Shown in pieces: positions 34,151 to 43,286 of a stretch of DNA of 64,000 nucleotides (its first letter is position 1; every line of letters starts with the position of its first letter). A program made the translations under genes and the position numbers. Location: contig JAJDDT010000073.1 of assembly GCA_029260165.1 (NCBI GenBank), positions 25,489 to 89,488 on the forward strand, read 5' to 3'. Under the pieces are notes generated by a model. The model had not been told where the DNA came from and searched no databases. It saw nothing but the letters and a program-made list of their open reading frames with translations. Origin of the DNA: Phycisphaerae bacterium. GTDB taxonomy: Bacteria > Planctomycetota > Phycisphaerae > UBA1845.

Positions 34151-36298
34151 TCAATCATCGTCCCTTTCGTCACCACCGTCGCCTTCGTAATCCTCACCGT
34201 TGCCACCCCCCTCTTCAATGATGGCCTGACGGCGTGACAGCTTGATCCGCCCCTGATCATCGATCGCGATCACCTTGACCCGAAGCTGGTCGCCGACAGC
34301 ACAAATGTCGTCAACCTTCTTGACGAACCCGTCGGACAACTCGCTGATGTGACACAAACCATCCTGCCCGGGCGTCACCTCGATAAACGCACCGAAGTCC
34401 TTGACGCTGCTGACCGTCCCCTCGTAAATCCGACCAAGCTCAACATCCTCCGCCACAGCCTTGACCATTTCCATGCCCCGCTGCGCAGCCTTGGCATCAA
34501 CCGCCGACACGGTGATCGTCCCGTCGTCGTCAATATCCACCTTCGCACCAGAAGTGCTCTCGATACCACGAATCCCCTTGCCACCAGGGCCGATGACCTT
34601 GCCGATCTTCTCAGGATTGATCCTGACGGTCAGAATCCGCGGTGCGTTCTCGCTGGTCTCAGGTCGAGGCCGACTGATCGTCGCCAACATCGTTCGCAAA
34701 AGCTTCATACGCGTCTCACGAGCAAGCTCGAGTGTCTCCTCGATCTGCTCCATCGTCAGACCGCCGACCTTGATGTCGAGCTGAATCCCCGTGATACCCC
34801 GCTGCGAACCCGCCACCTTGAAATCCATGTCACCGAAGTGGTCTTCCTCACCAATAATATCGACCAGCAGTTTGTACCCGCTGTCGTTGTGCACCATCCC
34901 GATACTGATGCCCGCCACAGGCTGCAGAATCGGAACACCCGCGTCCATCAATGCCAGCGTTCCACCGCAAACCGACGCCATCGAGCTGGACCCGTTCGAT
35001 TCCAGAATCTCAGACGCGAGCCGAATCGTGTACGGGAATTTGTCCGGATGTGGCAGAATGCGTTCCAGCGATCGCTCCGCCAACGCACCGTGACCGATCT
35101 CACGGCGACTCACCGCACCGACACGCTTCACCTCACCAACCGAGAACGGCGGGAACGTATAATGCAACAGAAACTTCTTGCTGTATTCCTCGGTCAGACC
35201 ATCGATAATCTGCTCGTCACGACTCGTCCCAAGCGTCGCAACCACCAACGCCTGCGTCTCACCACGCGTAAACAGCGACGATCCATGCACGCGGGGGAGC
35301 ACTTCCACCTCGCAGGTAATATCGCGCAAGTCCCCGGCGCCCCGGCCATCACTGCGATTGTCGTCGTCCATGATCATATCGACGATGATCCCGGACTCCA
35401 CCGCCTCCAGAATGTGCGACACGTCGTCCGGTGTGAACTCCCGCACTTCACCATCAGTCGGACAGAACTTTTCGATGGCTTCCTTGCGGATTTCCTTCAC
35501 CGCCGCCTTACGCTCCAGCTTCCCCGGGATACGACGCGCCTCACGAACCCGATCGGTCGCAAAGGATCGAACGTCCGAATCGAGCCTGGCATTCAACTCC
35601 GGTTTCTGCCACACAACCTCCTTGCCTGCTTTCGCCTGCAATTCGTCGATCATCCCGCAGATTTCCTGAATGCACTTGTGACCCGCCTTGACGCCTTCCA
35701 GAACGACGTTCTCGGGGGTCTCAGCCGATCCAACCTCAATCATGTTCACCCCGTCGCTGTTGCCGGCCAACACCATGTCCATCTCGCTGTACTCGAGTTG
35801 GGCTTCGGTCGGATTGACCACCAGCTCACCGTCGACATAGCCAACGCGAACAGCGCCGAGTGAGCCTGTGAACGGCAACTCGGAGATGCGCAATGCAGCC
35901 GACGATCCGACCAACGCCATGATGTCCGGATCATTCTGCTGATCGCTCGATAGAACGAACACCTGAACCAGAACCTCATCGTGGAAACCTTCCGGAAACA
36001 TCGGGCGTACCGGTCGGTCAATCAGACGACAGGTCAGAACCTCTTTGGTGGTCGGACGACCCTCACGCTTGAAAAAACCGCCCGGAAACTTCCCAGCCGC
36101 ATAAATCCGCTCACGATAATCAACCGTCAGAGGAAAGAAATCGATCCCAGGCCTCGGATCCGAGGTGACCACCGTGCAAAGAACAGTCGTCTCACCATAA
36201 GTCACCAAAACCGCCGCCGACGCCTGCCTGGCAATCTTCCCAGTCTCAAGACGCAACGTTCGTCCCGCTATTTCCCGTTCTACGACAATCGCTTCCAT
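34151..36298 (-). CDS. pnp: Polynucleotide phosphorylase
   Basis: A 715-residue phosphorolytic 3'-5' exoribonuclease, the trimeric core of RNA degradation. It has two RNase PH domains (EREIAGRTLRLETGKIARQA; GETQALVVATLGTSRDEQII in the second), then a KH domain (IGKVIGPGGKGIRGIE) and an S1 domain (GRIYEGTVSSVKDFGAFIEVTPGQDGLCHISELS). The catalytic Asp region reads SGYKLLVDIIGEEDHFGDMDFKVAGS. The ATG at 36298 has GGAAG eight bases upstream; an in-frame ATG at 36313 is possible. It follows rpsO at 250 bases, the classical rpsO-pnp order. Confidence 0.95.
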   Translation of the reverse strand: MEAIVVEREIAGRTLRLETGKIARQASAAVLVTYGETTVLCTVVTSDPRPGIDFFPLTVDYRERIYAAGKFPGGFFKREGRPTTKEVLTCRLIDRPVRPMFPEGFHDEVLVQVFVLSSDQQNDPDIMALVGSSAALRISELPFTGSLGAVRVGYVDGELVVNPTEAQLEYSEMDMVLAGNSDGVNMIEVGSAETPENVVLEGVKAGHKCIQEICGMIDELQAKAGKEVVWQKPELNARLDSDVRSFATDRVREARRIPGKLERKAAVKEIRKEAIEKFCPTDGEVREFTPDDVSHILEAVESGIIVDMIMDDDNRSDGRGAGDLRDITCEVEVLPRVHGSSLFTRGETQALVVATLGTSRDEQIIDGLTEEYSKKFLLHYTFPPFSVGEVKRVGAVSRREIGHGALAERSLERILPHPDKFPYTIRLASEILESNGSSSMASVCGGTLALMDAGVPILQPVAGISIGMVHNDSGYKLLVDIIGEEDHFGDMDFKVAGSQRGITGIQLDIKVGGLTMEQIEETLELARETRMKLLRTMLATISRPRPETSENAPRILTVRINPEKIGKVIGPGGKGIRGIESTSGAKVDIDDDGTITVSAVDAKAAQRGMEMVKAVAEDVELGRIYEGTVSSVKDFGAFIEVTPGQDGLCHISELSDGFVKKVDDICAVGDQLRVKVIAIDDQGRIKLSRRQAIIEEGGGNGEDYEGDGGDERDDD

Positions 36299-36554
36299 TT
36301 GATCCGCTTCCATCTAGACAACCATCACCGACACACCGCGGACGCTCACGCAGAGACCCCGCATCACGACATCATGAGTTTCAGACCACCACGGCATACA
36401 CCACGCCCGGCAATCGCTTGTATTTTCTTTTGAGAAACGCGGAACCCTCGACAAACCGACGGGGAATGAACGACCGGCCTCTCCGACAGATTCATCTCCG
36501 ACCAACGACTCCAACACTCCGGAGATGAACAAACATCCAAACCAGACTATCAGC

Positions 36555-36818
36555 CTATTTACGCAAGCCCAACCGACCGATCAGGTTCTGGTATCGACCC
36601 CGGTCATTGTTGGAAAGATATTTCAATAGACTCGAACGACGACCCACCATCTTCAACAGTCCGCGGCGGGTCGAGTGGTCCTTCCTGTGTTGCTTGAGGT
36701 GCTCGGTCAACTCCTTGATCCGCGACGTCAAAACCGCGACCTGAACCTCCGGCGAACCCGAATCACCCTCATGCGTGCGGTACTCAGACAGTATCGAACT
36801 CTTTGTTTCCGGCGTCAT
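36555..36818 (-). CDS. rpsO: 30S ribosomal protein S15
   Basis: An 87-residue primary 16S rRNA-binding protein of the small subunit platform. The whole family signature is visible: [38 protein letters not shown], then [20 protein letters not shown]. Full length for the family. It is upstream of pnp on the same strand with a 240-base spacer in which no gene is seen. Confidence 0.97.
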   Translation of the reverse strand: MTPETKSSILSEYRTHEGDSGSPEVQVAVLTSRIKELTEHLKQHRKDHSTRRGLLKMVGRRSSLLKYLSNNDRGRYQNLIGRLGLRK

Positions 36819-37016
36819 GTTGTTGTAAACCGTCCGTCCATAAGACCTTACGTTCCCTAAACCATCACCGACCAGACCGCACCCGTGCGCCCGAAAATCG
36901 GCGACGACGCAACCCTGAATGGCGGAAACTTACCACCAACGCCCATCCATTGCAACCCCGAAAACCGCGCACAACGCAACCCGACACAATGAATCGCCGG
37001 TGACACAGGAAGCCAT

Positions 37017-37403
37017 TTACGCAAGAAGTGCTTGAGCCGATTCCATCAACCGCTCAAGAGGGAAGGGTTTGTTGAAATACGCGTCCACGCCAAGGCTTTC
37101 CGCCCACGTTTGATGCCGTTTGCCCTCGTTCCCGGTGATCATAATAACCCGAGGCCTGGCACCGCCGTTCCTTTTTCTCTTCAAATTTTCAAGTACGAGG
37201 AAACCACTACGCTTCGGAAGCATCGCATCGAGAACGATTAGGTCCGGGCTGTCTTTTTCCGCACGCGTGATCGCTTCGTTACCGTCCCGGGCTGTGGAGA
37301 CCGACGCACCGTGGTCTTCAAACGCACTGCTCAGGGCGGTTACCACGTCGGGGTCGTCATCAACGATCAGGATATTCTTGTCGACAAATAAATCTGCGGA
37401 CAT
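37017..37403 (-). CDS. Single-domain CheY-like response regulator
   Basis: A 128-residue receiver domain with an intact phosphorylation site: NILIVDDDPDVV acidic pair, phosphoacceptor Asp in LIVLDAMLPKRSG, Thr in MITGN and Lys in YFNKPFP. There is no output domain, so it signals by protein contact. A good promoter lies upstream on the same strand (see 37474). The partner kinase is not in the window. Confidence 0.92.
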   Translation of the reverse strand: MSADLFVDKNILIVDDDPDVVTALSSAFEDHGASVSTARDGNEAITRAEKDSPDLIVLDAMLPKRSGFLVLENLKRKRNGGARPRVIMITGNEGKRHQTWAESLGVDAYFNKPFPLERLMESAQALLA

Positions 37404-37473
37404 GGTGGTGGATCATCTTATCTGGTGGTCGTCTGACACCTTTTCCCCTGAACGCGGGCCCGGGCGTACATGG

Positions 37474-37502
37474 AGTATAGGAACGCGGAATCCCCGATGC
37501 AA
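37474..37502 (-). promoter_or_regulatory. Predicted sigma-70 promoter of the CheY-like gene
   Basis: On the minus strand a -35 TTGCAT (37502-37497) and a -10 TATACT (37479-37474) are separated by 17 bases. Transcription would start near 37467, about 65 bases before the ATG at 37403. Confidence 0.6.
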
Positions 37503-37590
37503 GAAATGCGTCAAAAATGAAAAGCAATCATTCGGGTGGGCGTGATTATCGGGTACAGAAATCTCGAAACGTAATTAGAAACCTCGAAGA

Positions 37591-38787
37591 TCACTCGACG
37601 ACGATCGTGGGACCTTCGTTGCTCGGCGCGATTCTAATCGCACGTTTTCCGGAAATCACGTCGTCCAGAATCTGCCCGACGGCGTCACGTCGCCAACCGC
37701 AGGCAAGTGCACCCCCACTTGAATCTCCGTTGTCCAGCGACATCTGACGCACGAGGGAACGAATGTCGCGGTTGGTTCCGAGCAATTGAGCTGCCACGGA
37801 TTCTCGCTCGCAAAAATCCTGCAACACTGCGGACAATAACTTTGTAAGTGCTGCTTCACGCGGGGTTTGTTCCGGCGGACGACGGTTGACAGGCCAGGAG
37901 TCTGATGGCTGATCCAGTGCGCGCTGGACCGCCCGGGTCAGTTTGACGAGGGCATCGTGTTTAAGGGACATGCCTCGCAGGCTTTGGATATCCTCGGGTT
38001 TCGTCCATGCGTGGCGGGCGATTTCGACCAGCAGATAGTCTTTCAGGACGCCTCTGCGCGGTCGGTTGTAGGACTGGGCGAGTTTCTCTCTTTCGACGGC
38101 CAACTCGCGGACGATGGCCAATCCCCTGGGTGACAGGGCACCTGCGCCCTTGATGTTTCTGTACAGCTCGTCGTCCTTTTGCTCGTAAAGTGATACTTTC
38201 TCAAATCTTCGATGTTCCTGGGTGGACCATTCAAGCCTGTTTTTCTTCTCCAGCTTCCTGATCAGGCGATCGTGGATGGGCAGCATGTAGGCGACATCCT
38301 CGATGGCGTACTGGATCTGTTTCGGGGTCAGGGGGCGCCTTCGCCAGTTGGTCAGCGTTTGAGACTTGGGTAATTGAAGGCCCAGTTCCCCACGGATGAG
38401 CCGCTGGAGACTGATGGGGTAGTCCGTTGAGACGAGGCCTGCTGCGATCTGGAGATCGAAGACATTTTGCGGAACCTTCCCGGTTTCGCGATAGCAGAGG
38501 GCGAGATCCTCAGCGCCTGCGTGAACGACGGCGATTTTTTGCGGATTGGTGACGAACGCCCAAAACGCCGACACGTCGATTTCGGCGAGTGGATCAATAA
38601 TCCAGACGTGCTGGTCTGTCGCAACCTGCAGGAGGCACAATTCTGACCCGTAGGCGTCCTCGGCGACGAACTCCGCGTCGAACGCGAATCGGCTTGACTC
38701 TTCGAGGTCCCGAACCGCGTCGTCGAGACCGGTCTGGTCGTCAACGAATCTTGCGGCGAGGTTGTGTTTCCTGTCGGATTTGCTCAT
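37591..38787 (-). CDS. rnd: Ribonuclease D
   Basis: A 398-residue DEDD-type 3'-5' exoribonuclease that trims tRNA and other stable RNA precursors. Exo motifs are FAFDAEFVAED (DxE), VVHAGAEDLALC and the final YAIEDVAYMLPIH (Asp and Tyr, DEDDy type). An HRDC domain follows (LSPRGLAIVRELAVEREKLAQ ... IQSLRGM). About 80 residues of extra C-terminus end in IVVE. The start ATG at 38787 lies 24 bases from a nested inverted-repeat element. Confidence 0.93.
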   Translation of the reverse strand: MSKSDRKHNLAARFVDDQTGLDDAVRDLEESSRFAFDAEFVAEDAYGSELCLLQVATDQHVWIIDPLAEIDVSAFWAFVTNPQKIAVVHAGAEDLALCYRETGKVPQNVFDLQIAAGLVSTDYPISLQRLIRGELGLQLPKSQTLTNWRRRPLTPKQIQYAIEDVAYMLPIHDRLIRKLEKKNRLEWSTQEHRRFEKVSLYEQKDDELYRNIKGAGALSPRGLAIVRELAVEREKLAQSYNRPRRGVLKDYLLVEIARHAWTKPEDIQSLRGMSLKHDALVKLTRAVQRALDQPSDSWPVNRRPPEQTPREAALTKLLSAVLQDFCERESVAAQLLGTNRDIRSLVRQMSLDNGDSSGGALACGWRRDAVGQILDDVISGKRAIRIAPSNEGPTIVVE

Positions 38788-38810
38788 TTGAATTCAGGGC
38801 ACGCCCGCGG

Positions 38811-38980
38811 GGTGCATGACCATTCCGGCGGACGCAACGGACCGTTGTAGCGTCACCCCTTGTGGGTGACGGGAACACGAAAGGACGTCTATCTGCAATC
38901 GCGCCGCCCACAAGGGGCGACGCTACAGAATGGGCACCTGCAGGACATCACGATCGTGCCCGCCGATTCTGTCATGCACC
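38811..38980. repeat. Nested inverted-repeat element, copy 3 (complete, 170 bp)
   Basis: This is the best-preserved copy. Outer ends are ggtgcatgac (38811-38820) and gtcatgcacc (38971-38980), with cggcgg/ccgccg inside them. The 82-bp core is at 38846-38927 with arms tgtagcgtcaccccttgtgg and ccacaaggggcgacgctaca. It carries no open frame of note, so it is a non-autonomous element in the manner of a MITE or REP family. Confidence 0.87.
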
Positions 38981-39075
38981 CTGCCCGAGCGACCACGCCC
39001 GGTGTGGGGCATTAGACCCGATTCCGCCCCGCGTGGGAAGCTGAAAATACTGCAGGCATGTTGCTGCGCCGCCGG

Positions 39076-39351
39076 TCAGAAATTGGTGGACAGGTTCATG
39101 CTCGCCGCGATCAGTCGGGCCTGGGTCTTTGCGACGAATGCATCGTCACTGATTTTGGCGACATACAGCGGCTCTACACCGACGACGCACATGGCGTCGG
39201 TGGGCTTGAGCGGCTGGGTTGTGGGGGCGACACGAACGAGGTGGCCTGTGGACCTGCAAATGTAGGCACCGGGTTCGCGAATCTCGTCGATGGTTGTGAC
39301 AGACAGGCTCGGTTTGGATGGGTTGTTGCGGGGTGCATTTGGGTTTGACAT
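39076..39351 (-). CDS. Small conserved-looking protein, unknown function
   Basis: A 91-residue soluble protein: a Pro/Asn-rich start (SNPNAPRNNPSKPSLS), then a compact region with DEIREPGAYICRSTGHLVRV and MCVVGVEPLYVAKISDDAFV. The pattern resembles short single-domain proteins of planctomycetes, but no family was recognised. The open frame continues upstream to 39678, but the Asn/Pro start at 39351 looks like the true beginning. Base composition fits coding sequence in this frame. Confidence 0.55.
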   Translation of the reverse strand: MSNPNAPRNNPSKPSLSVTTIDEIREPGAYICRSTGHLVRVAPTTQPLKPTDAMCVVGVEPLYVAKISDDAFVAKTQARLIAASMNLSTNF

Positions 39352-39671
39352 GACGTTGCGATGCTCCGAATCGTGGGGTGTTCCATGTGAATCAGAACGG
39401 TGTTTTACAGTGTAACGGACGCGAATCGGGGTCCACTTGAGTTCAAAACTCGCGGTGGGCGTTGAAAAAGTGAACACACATCGGAAAAGGTACAGTCTCC
39501 AACGAAAAGGACTGGTTTTCGGATGGTCACGGGACTGGGCGCCTTCCCGCGGATCGAGAAAATCGTGGCGTTCATGCGTTCGGTGCGATAATATGCGTCG
39601 TCGTGGTCGAGGCGGTTTCCCACCGCCGGGAATGATACCCTGTGTTGATTGCCAAGGAACGGGAGTAACGA
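39352..39671. other. Intergenic region without recognisable gene
   Basis: This 320-base gap lies between divergently transcribed genes and presumably holds both promoters. Short open frames occur on both strands, but none has a credible ribosome binding site or protein composition. A GGGAG site for the plus-strand gene is at its right edge. Confidence 0.5.
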
Positions 39672-42581
39672 ATGTCATCGATTGAAAAGCCCTCTTTTGG
39701 GGCTGGCGTTTTTGTTGCGGTTTTTGGAGCGGGGATTTTCTTTGGTGGGCATACTTCCAATGCCGGCGATACCTGGCTGGCGTACAGCGATCAGACCTCG
39801 TTGCGTCTGATTGTGCGTTCGGAGGTCGGGTTGAACGATGTGGAGGAAAAGGACTTCGCCTGGGGTGATGTCGATCATGACGGGGACGTCGATCTGATCG
39901 TCGTCCGCAAGGAGCCGTTCACGGTAGCGGGTGGCAAGGTCAACGTCCTGTTTCTTCAGGAGGGTGTGGCTGACGGACAGGCGGTTGATGGTGTTCTGGT
40001 GGACCGCACGAATGAGTTTATCCCTGATTTCAACGATCTGACCAACGATCGGGATGTTCTCCTTGCGGACGTCAACGGGGATGGATGGGACGATCTCATT
40101 ACCGCGACGACGATCAGTGACGGGTTGCCGAAGGCGATTTCGCACCCTCGCATTTATCTGAATCTTGGGATGTCGGGCGGTCAGTGGCAGGGTTACGACT
40201 TTGATCCGGACCGGACGCCTCAGTTGTTCACGATGGTCACGAACATGCCGGTGGCACCTCGTTTCTGCTCGATCGCGGCGGGTGACGTTGATATGGATGG
40301 TGACCTGGACCTCTACTTTGGAGATTACGATGGCAGCGGTGCGGGCGGGGCTCCGCAGAACCCCGCGGTCGATTTGAACGATCGGCTTCTTCTGAATGAT
40401 GGGAACGGTAACTTTACCGACTCGCTGCAGACGCGGATGACGGACGTCATGCTCGGCTCTGCGTTCGGGATGGCTGTCGAGATGGCAGACATGAACAACG
40501 ACGGCGTGGTTGATATCATCAAGGACACGGCGCTTAACGCACCTCAGTATGTGTCGATTTCGTACAACGACCCCGACAACCCTGGTTTTTTCAGTCAGTT
40601 CGACCGTGTGTATGTGGAGCCTGCTGCGTTGCCTTATCACATCGACGTTGGTGATTTGAATAATGATGGTTGGCTGGACATCGTCGTGACTGAAGACGAC
40701 ACGGACAAGTTTCTACTGAATCAGGGAACCGATGCGAGTGGGATGGCCCAGTTTAGCGTGCCTCACCTCTTGCAGGGTTCGGACAATTCTTTTGGCGGAA
40801 ACAATCTGATCGTCGATCTGGACAACGATGGATTCAACGATGTCATTGTCACGGATGTGGATGTTGACCAACCGGGATGCTCAGATTTGACGAAGATATT
40901 CCGGAATCTCGCCAATCCCCCGACGGTCTCGCTTGTTGATGCCGATGGCATCCAGCCATGGACGCCTCGTGGTGGGCATGATGTGGCTGTGTTTGATCTG
41001 ACGGGTGACGGATTCAAGGACATCATTTACGGAACCTGCGATGGTTACGAGATTTGGATCAATCAGCCTGCGAGCAATTTGGCGTTCGGGTTTCCGACGG
41101 GGCTGCCGTTCGAATTGACACCCAATGCGACGACGAGCTTTCCTGTTTCGGTGGCGGGCATGAATGCCGATCCGCAACCGGGCACCCTGCAAATGTTCGC
41201 CTCGATTGACGGTGATGCGTTTGGAGAATCAGACGTCACTGACGTGGGCGGTAATCAGTACGTCGTGGAGCTTCCCCGGGCGGAGTGCGGTTCGTCGGTT
41301 CGGTTCTATTTTTCAGGGCAAACGATGACTGGTGGCACGTTCGTTGATCCGGCGGGTGCTCCGGAGAATGTGTATGTGGCTGATGCGCTTTACGAACGTG
41401 AAGTCATCGTCGACGAGCGGTTTGAGACGGACAACGCGGAGTGGACTGTTGCGGACACGAATGTCGGTGCCGGTTCGTGGGTGCGTGTTGATCCTGTTCA
41501 GACGAATTTCGGCGGGAGTGTCGCTCAGCCTGGGGATGACTTTGGTGATGGGGCTGAGTCGATGTGCTATGTCACGGGTCAGCACTTCGGTGGTGGTTCG
41601 GGGTCCAGTGACCTTGACGGTGGTCCGACGATTCTGACTTCGCCGGTGATCGATCTCTCCGGTGTTGAGAATGCGACGTTTGAATATGCACGCTGGATGT
41701 TCAACAACGGAGCGAATCAGGACGAGTTGGTGACCGAGATCACGAACAACGGGTCCGACTGGGATGAGGTTCATGTGTCTACGGGAACCAACGGTGAATG
41801 GGAGTTGGTTCACTTCGACGTCGCAGGCCAGGTGGTTCCGACGGCCGACGTTCAGGTGCGATTCCGGGTTGCTGACGGGGCGCCTTCGTCACTGGTTGAG
41901 GCGGGGATTGACAATTTCAGCGTGGTGAAGGTTGTTTGCGAAGATTCGTTTGAACCTGAGATTTTGCAGACGATGACTGCGATTCCGTTTGAATTGCAGA
42001 GCTTTGGCGGGTTTATCGATCCGCGTGTGGAGAGCAGCAACGGATCGGATATCAATCGTGGTCTGGATCGCCTGACCGTTGTTTTCAGCGAGCCTGTTCG
42101 CAATGTTGGTGGTGGCGCGTTGTCGGGTTCGGCGTTTTCGGTGACCGAGACGGGCGATGAGGCGTCGCCGAATGTGGCTGGAATTGAAACGGACGATGAT
42201 CAGACTGTCGTTGTTTTGCTTGATCGAATTATTTCGCCGCAGGAATGGACGACGGTTCGGGCGGATGTTGAGGACATGTCGGGCAATCCGATTCTGGTTT
42301 GTGACGGGTGTGACACGCGTCCGAACATGGTTTCGGTGGCGTTTCTGCCGGGTGATATCGATCAGTCCGGTGGTGTGACGCCTTTGGATTTGTTTGCGTA
42401 TCGTCAGTTGGTCAATGGGGTTTCAGGCCCGGCGGTCGGGACACTGTCTGATCTGGTGGATACGAATCGCGATGGTACGGTCAACCCGGTTGATCTGTTC
42501 GCGTTTCGTCAGTTGATTAACGGGGTTGGTACGTCGACGCGCGCGTGGGCGGGTGCCTCGTTGAACAGTCCGCAGCCGTAG
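39672..42581 (+). CDS. Secreted FG-GAP/VCBS protein with C-terminal dockerin-like module
   Basis: A 969-residue exported protein with signal segment (GAGVFVAVFGAGIFFGG). FG-GAP/VCBS blades with calcium loops fill about 50-480 (WGDVDHDGDVDLIVV, DVDMDGDLDLYFGDYDG, DLNNDGWLDIVVTEDD). A beta-rich region and a possible MAM or jelly-roll domain (about 580-760) come next, then a dockerin-type pair: GDIDQSGGVTPLDLFAYRQL and DTNRDGTVNPVDLFAFRQLI. Dockerins bind cohesins in cellulosomes; none is in the window, and planctomycetes use such modules widely with unknown partners. GGGAG precedes the ATG. Confidence 0.87.
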   Translation: MSSIEKPSFGAGVFVAVFGAGIFFGGHTSNAGDTWLAYSDQTSLRLIVRSEVGLNDVEEKDFAWGDVDHDGDVDLIVVRKEPFTVAGGKVNVLFLQEGVADGQAVDGVLVDRTNEFIPDFNDLTNDRDVLLADVNGDGWDDLITATTISDGLPKAISHPRIYLNLGMSGGQWQGYDFDPDRTPQLFTMVTNMPVAPRFCSIAAGDVDMDGDLDLYFGDYDGSGAGGAPQNPAVDLNDRLLLNDGNGNFTDSLQTRMTDVMLGSAFGMAVEMADMNNDGVVDIIKDTALNAPQYVSISYNDPDNPGFFSQFDRVYVEPAALPYHIDVGDLNNDGWLDIVVTEDDTDKFLLNQGTDASGMAQFSVPHLLQGSDNSFGGNNLIVDLDNDGFNDVIVTDVDVDQPGCSDLTKIFRNLANPPTVSLVDADGIQPWTPRGGHDVAVFDLTGDGFKDIIYGTCDGYEIWINQPASNLAFGFPTGLPFELTPNATTSFPVSVAGMNADPQPGTLQMFASIDGDAFGESDVTDVGGNQYVVELPRAECGSSVRFYFSGQTMTGGTFVDPAGAPENVYVADALYEREVIVDERFETDNAEWTVADTNVGAGSWVRVDPVQTNFGGSVAQPGDDFGDGAESMCYVTGQHFGGGSGSSDLDGGPTILTSPVIDLSGVENATFEYARWMFNNGANQDELVTEITNNGSDWDEVHVSTGTNGEWELVHFDVAGQVVPTADVQVRFRVADGAPSSLVEAGIDNFSVVKVVCEDSFEPEILQTMTAIPFELQSFGGFIDPRVESSNGSDINRGLDRLTVVFSEPVRNVGGGALSGSAFSVTETGDEASPNVAGIETDDDQTVVVLLDRIISPQEWTTVRADVEDMSGNPILVCDGCDTRPNMVSVAFLPGDIDQSGGVTPLDLFAYRQLVNGVSGPAVGTLSDLVDTNRDGTVNPVDLFAFRQLINGVGTSTRAWAGASLNSPQP

Positions 42582-42674
42582 TTCGGGTGCGAAGTTCGTT
42601 TGAACGGCGGCGCCCGTTGCGGTCTGACCGGTTTTCGTTTCGGCGGATGACCGCGGCGTGGTGGTGGGCGGGGG

Positions 42675-43274
42675 TCATCGTGTTCCGGTTTCTGCCAACA
42701 CCGCCCGTATCGCCTCGGGATAGGCGATACATTCCTGTTTGAAAACGCGGGCGGCGAGTGTTTCGGGCGTGTCGTCATCGCGCACGGGGACGGTTTGTTG
42801 CAGAACGATGGAGCCGTGGTCGTATTCGTTGTCGCATTGATGGACCGTACAGCCTGTGATTGACCGCCCCGCATCCAATACGGCGCGGTGGACGTTCAAA
42901 CCAAAGAACCCTGTTCCGCCGAAATCGGGGAGCAAGGCGGGATGGATGTTCAGGACGCGACCGATCCATGCGTCGGGAATTTTCCAAAGGGTGGTAAAGC
43001 CAGCCATGCAGACGAGATCGACGTTCGCGTCGACCAGTATTTCGGAGATGCGATCATGAAAGTTCGGATCGGGTGTTTGGCTGCGTGAGACGACGTACAC
43101 TGGAATTCCGCGTTCTGTTGCGTGTTGAAATCCGGGTGCCCTGGGGGTTGAACTGATGACGACGGCGATTGTTGCGTCGAGTCGGCCATCCCGGGTGCAG
43201 TCGTGCAGATTGAGCATGGTCCGCCCGCCGTCGGAAATCAGGACGCCAAGTCGCGGTGTCGGGTTGTTATTCAT
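42675..43274 (-). CDS. purN: Phosphoribosylglycinamide formyltransferase
   Basis: A 199-residue purine biosynthesis enzyme that transfers a formyl group from 10-formyl-THF to GAR. It has RLGVLISDGGRTMLNL at the N-terminus, the catalytic Asn-His pair in VLNIHPALLPDF, and the conserved Asp in GCTVHQCDNEYDHGSIVLQQ. The substrate-loop sequence GGTGFFGLNVHRAVLDAG deviates from the usual PGLxxH spacing. The ATG at 43274 was chosen; a TTG at 43286 directly follows the upstream MATE stop. The two genes are probably co-transcribed. Confidence 0.88.
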   Translation of the reverse strand: MNNNPTPRLGVLISDGGRTMLNLHDCTRDGRLDATIAVVISSTPRAPGFQHATERGIPVYVVSRSQTPDPNFHDRISEILVDANVDLVCMAGFTTLWKIPDAWIGRVLNIHPALLPDFGGTGFFGLNVHRAVLDAGRSITGCTVHQCDNEYDHGSIVLQQTVPVRDDDTPETLAARVFKQECIAYPEAIRAVLAETGTR

Positions 43275-43286
43275 CGCATCGATCAA

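Noticed and set aside
34349..35863. A 504-codon open frame antisense to pnp, and similar long antisense frames over other genes (309-1625, 4526-6289, 53108-54754).
   Set aside because: They lie exactly over well-identified genes, have Arg/His/Pro-rich unnatural composition and no motifs; they arise from codon bias on the real strand.
39437..39685. An 82-codon plus-strand frame with two CxxC-like pairs upstream of the FG-GAP/dockerin gene.
   Set aside because: It overlaps the start of the well-supported FG-GAP gene, has no ribosome binding site and is dominated by Arg and Ser; the cysteines look accidental.
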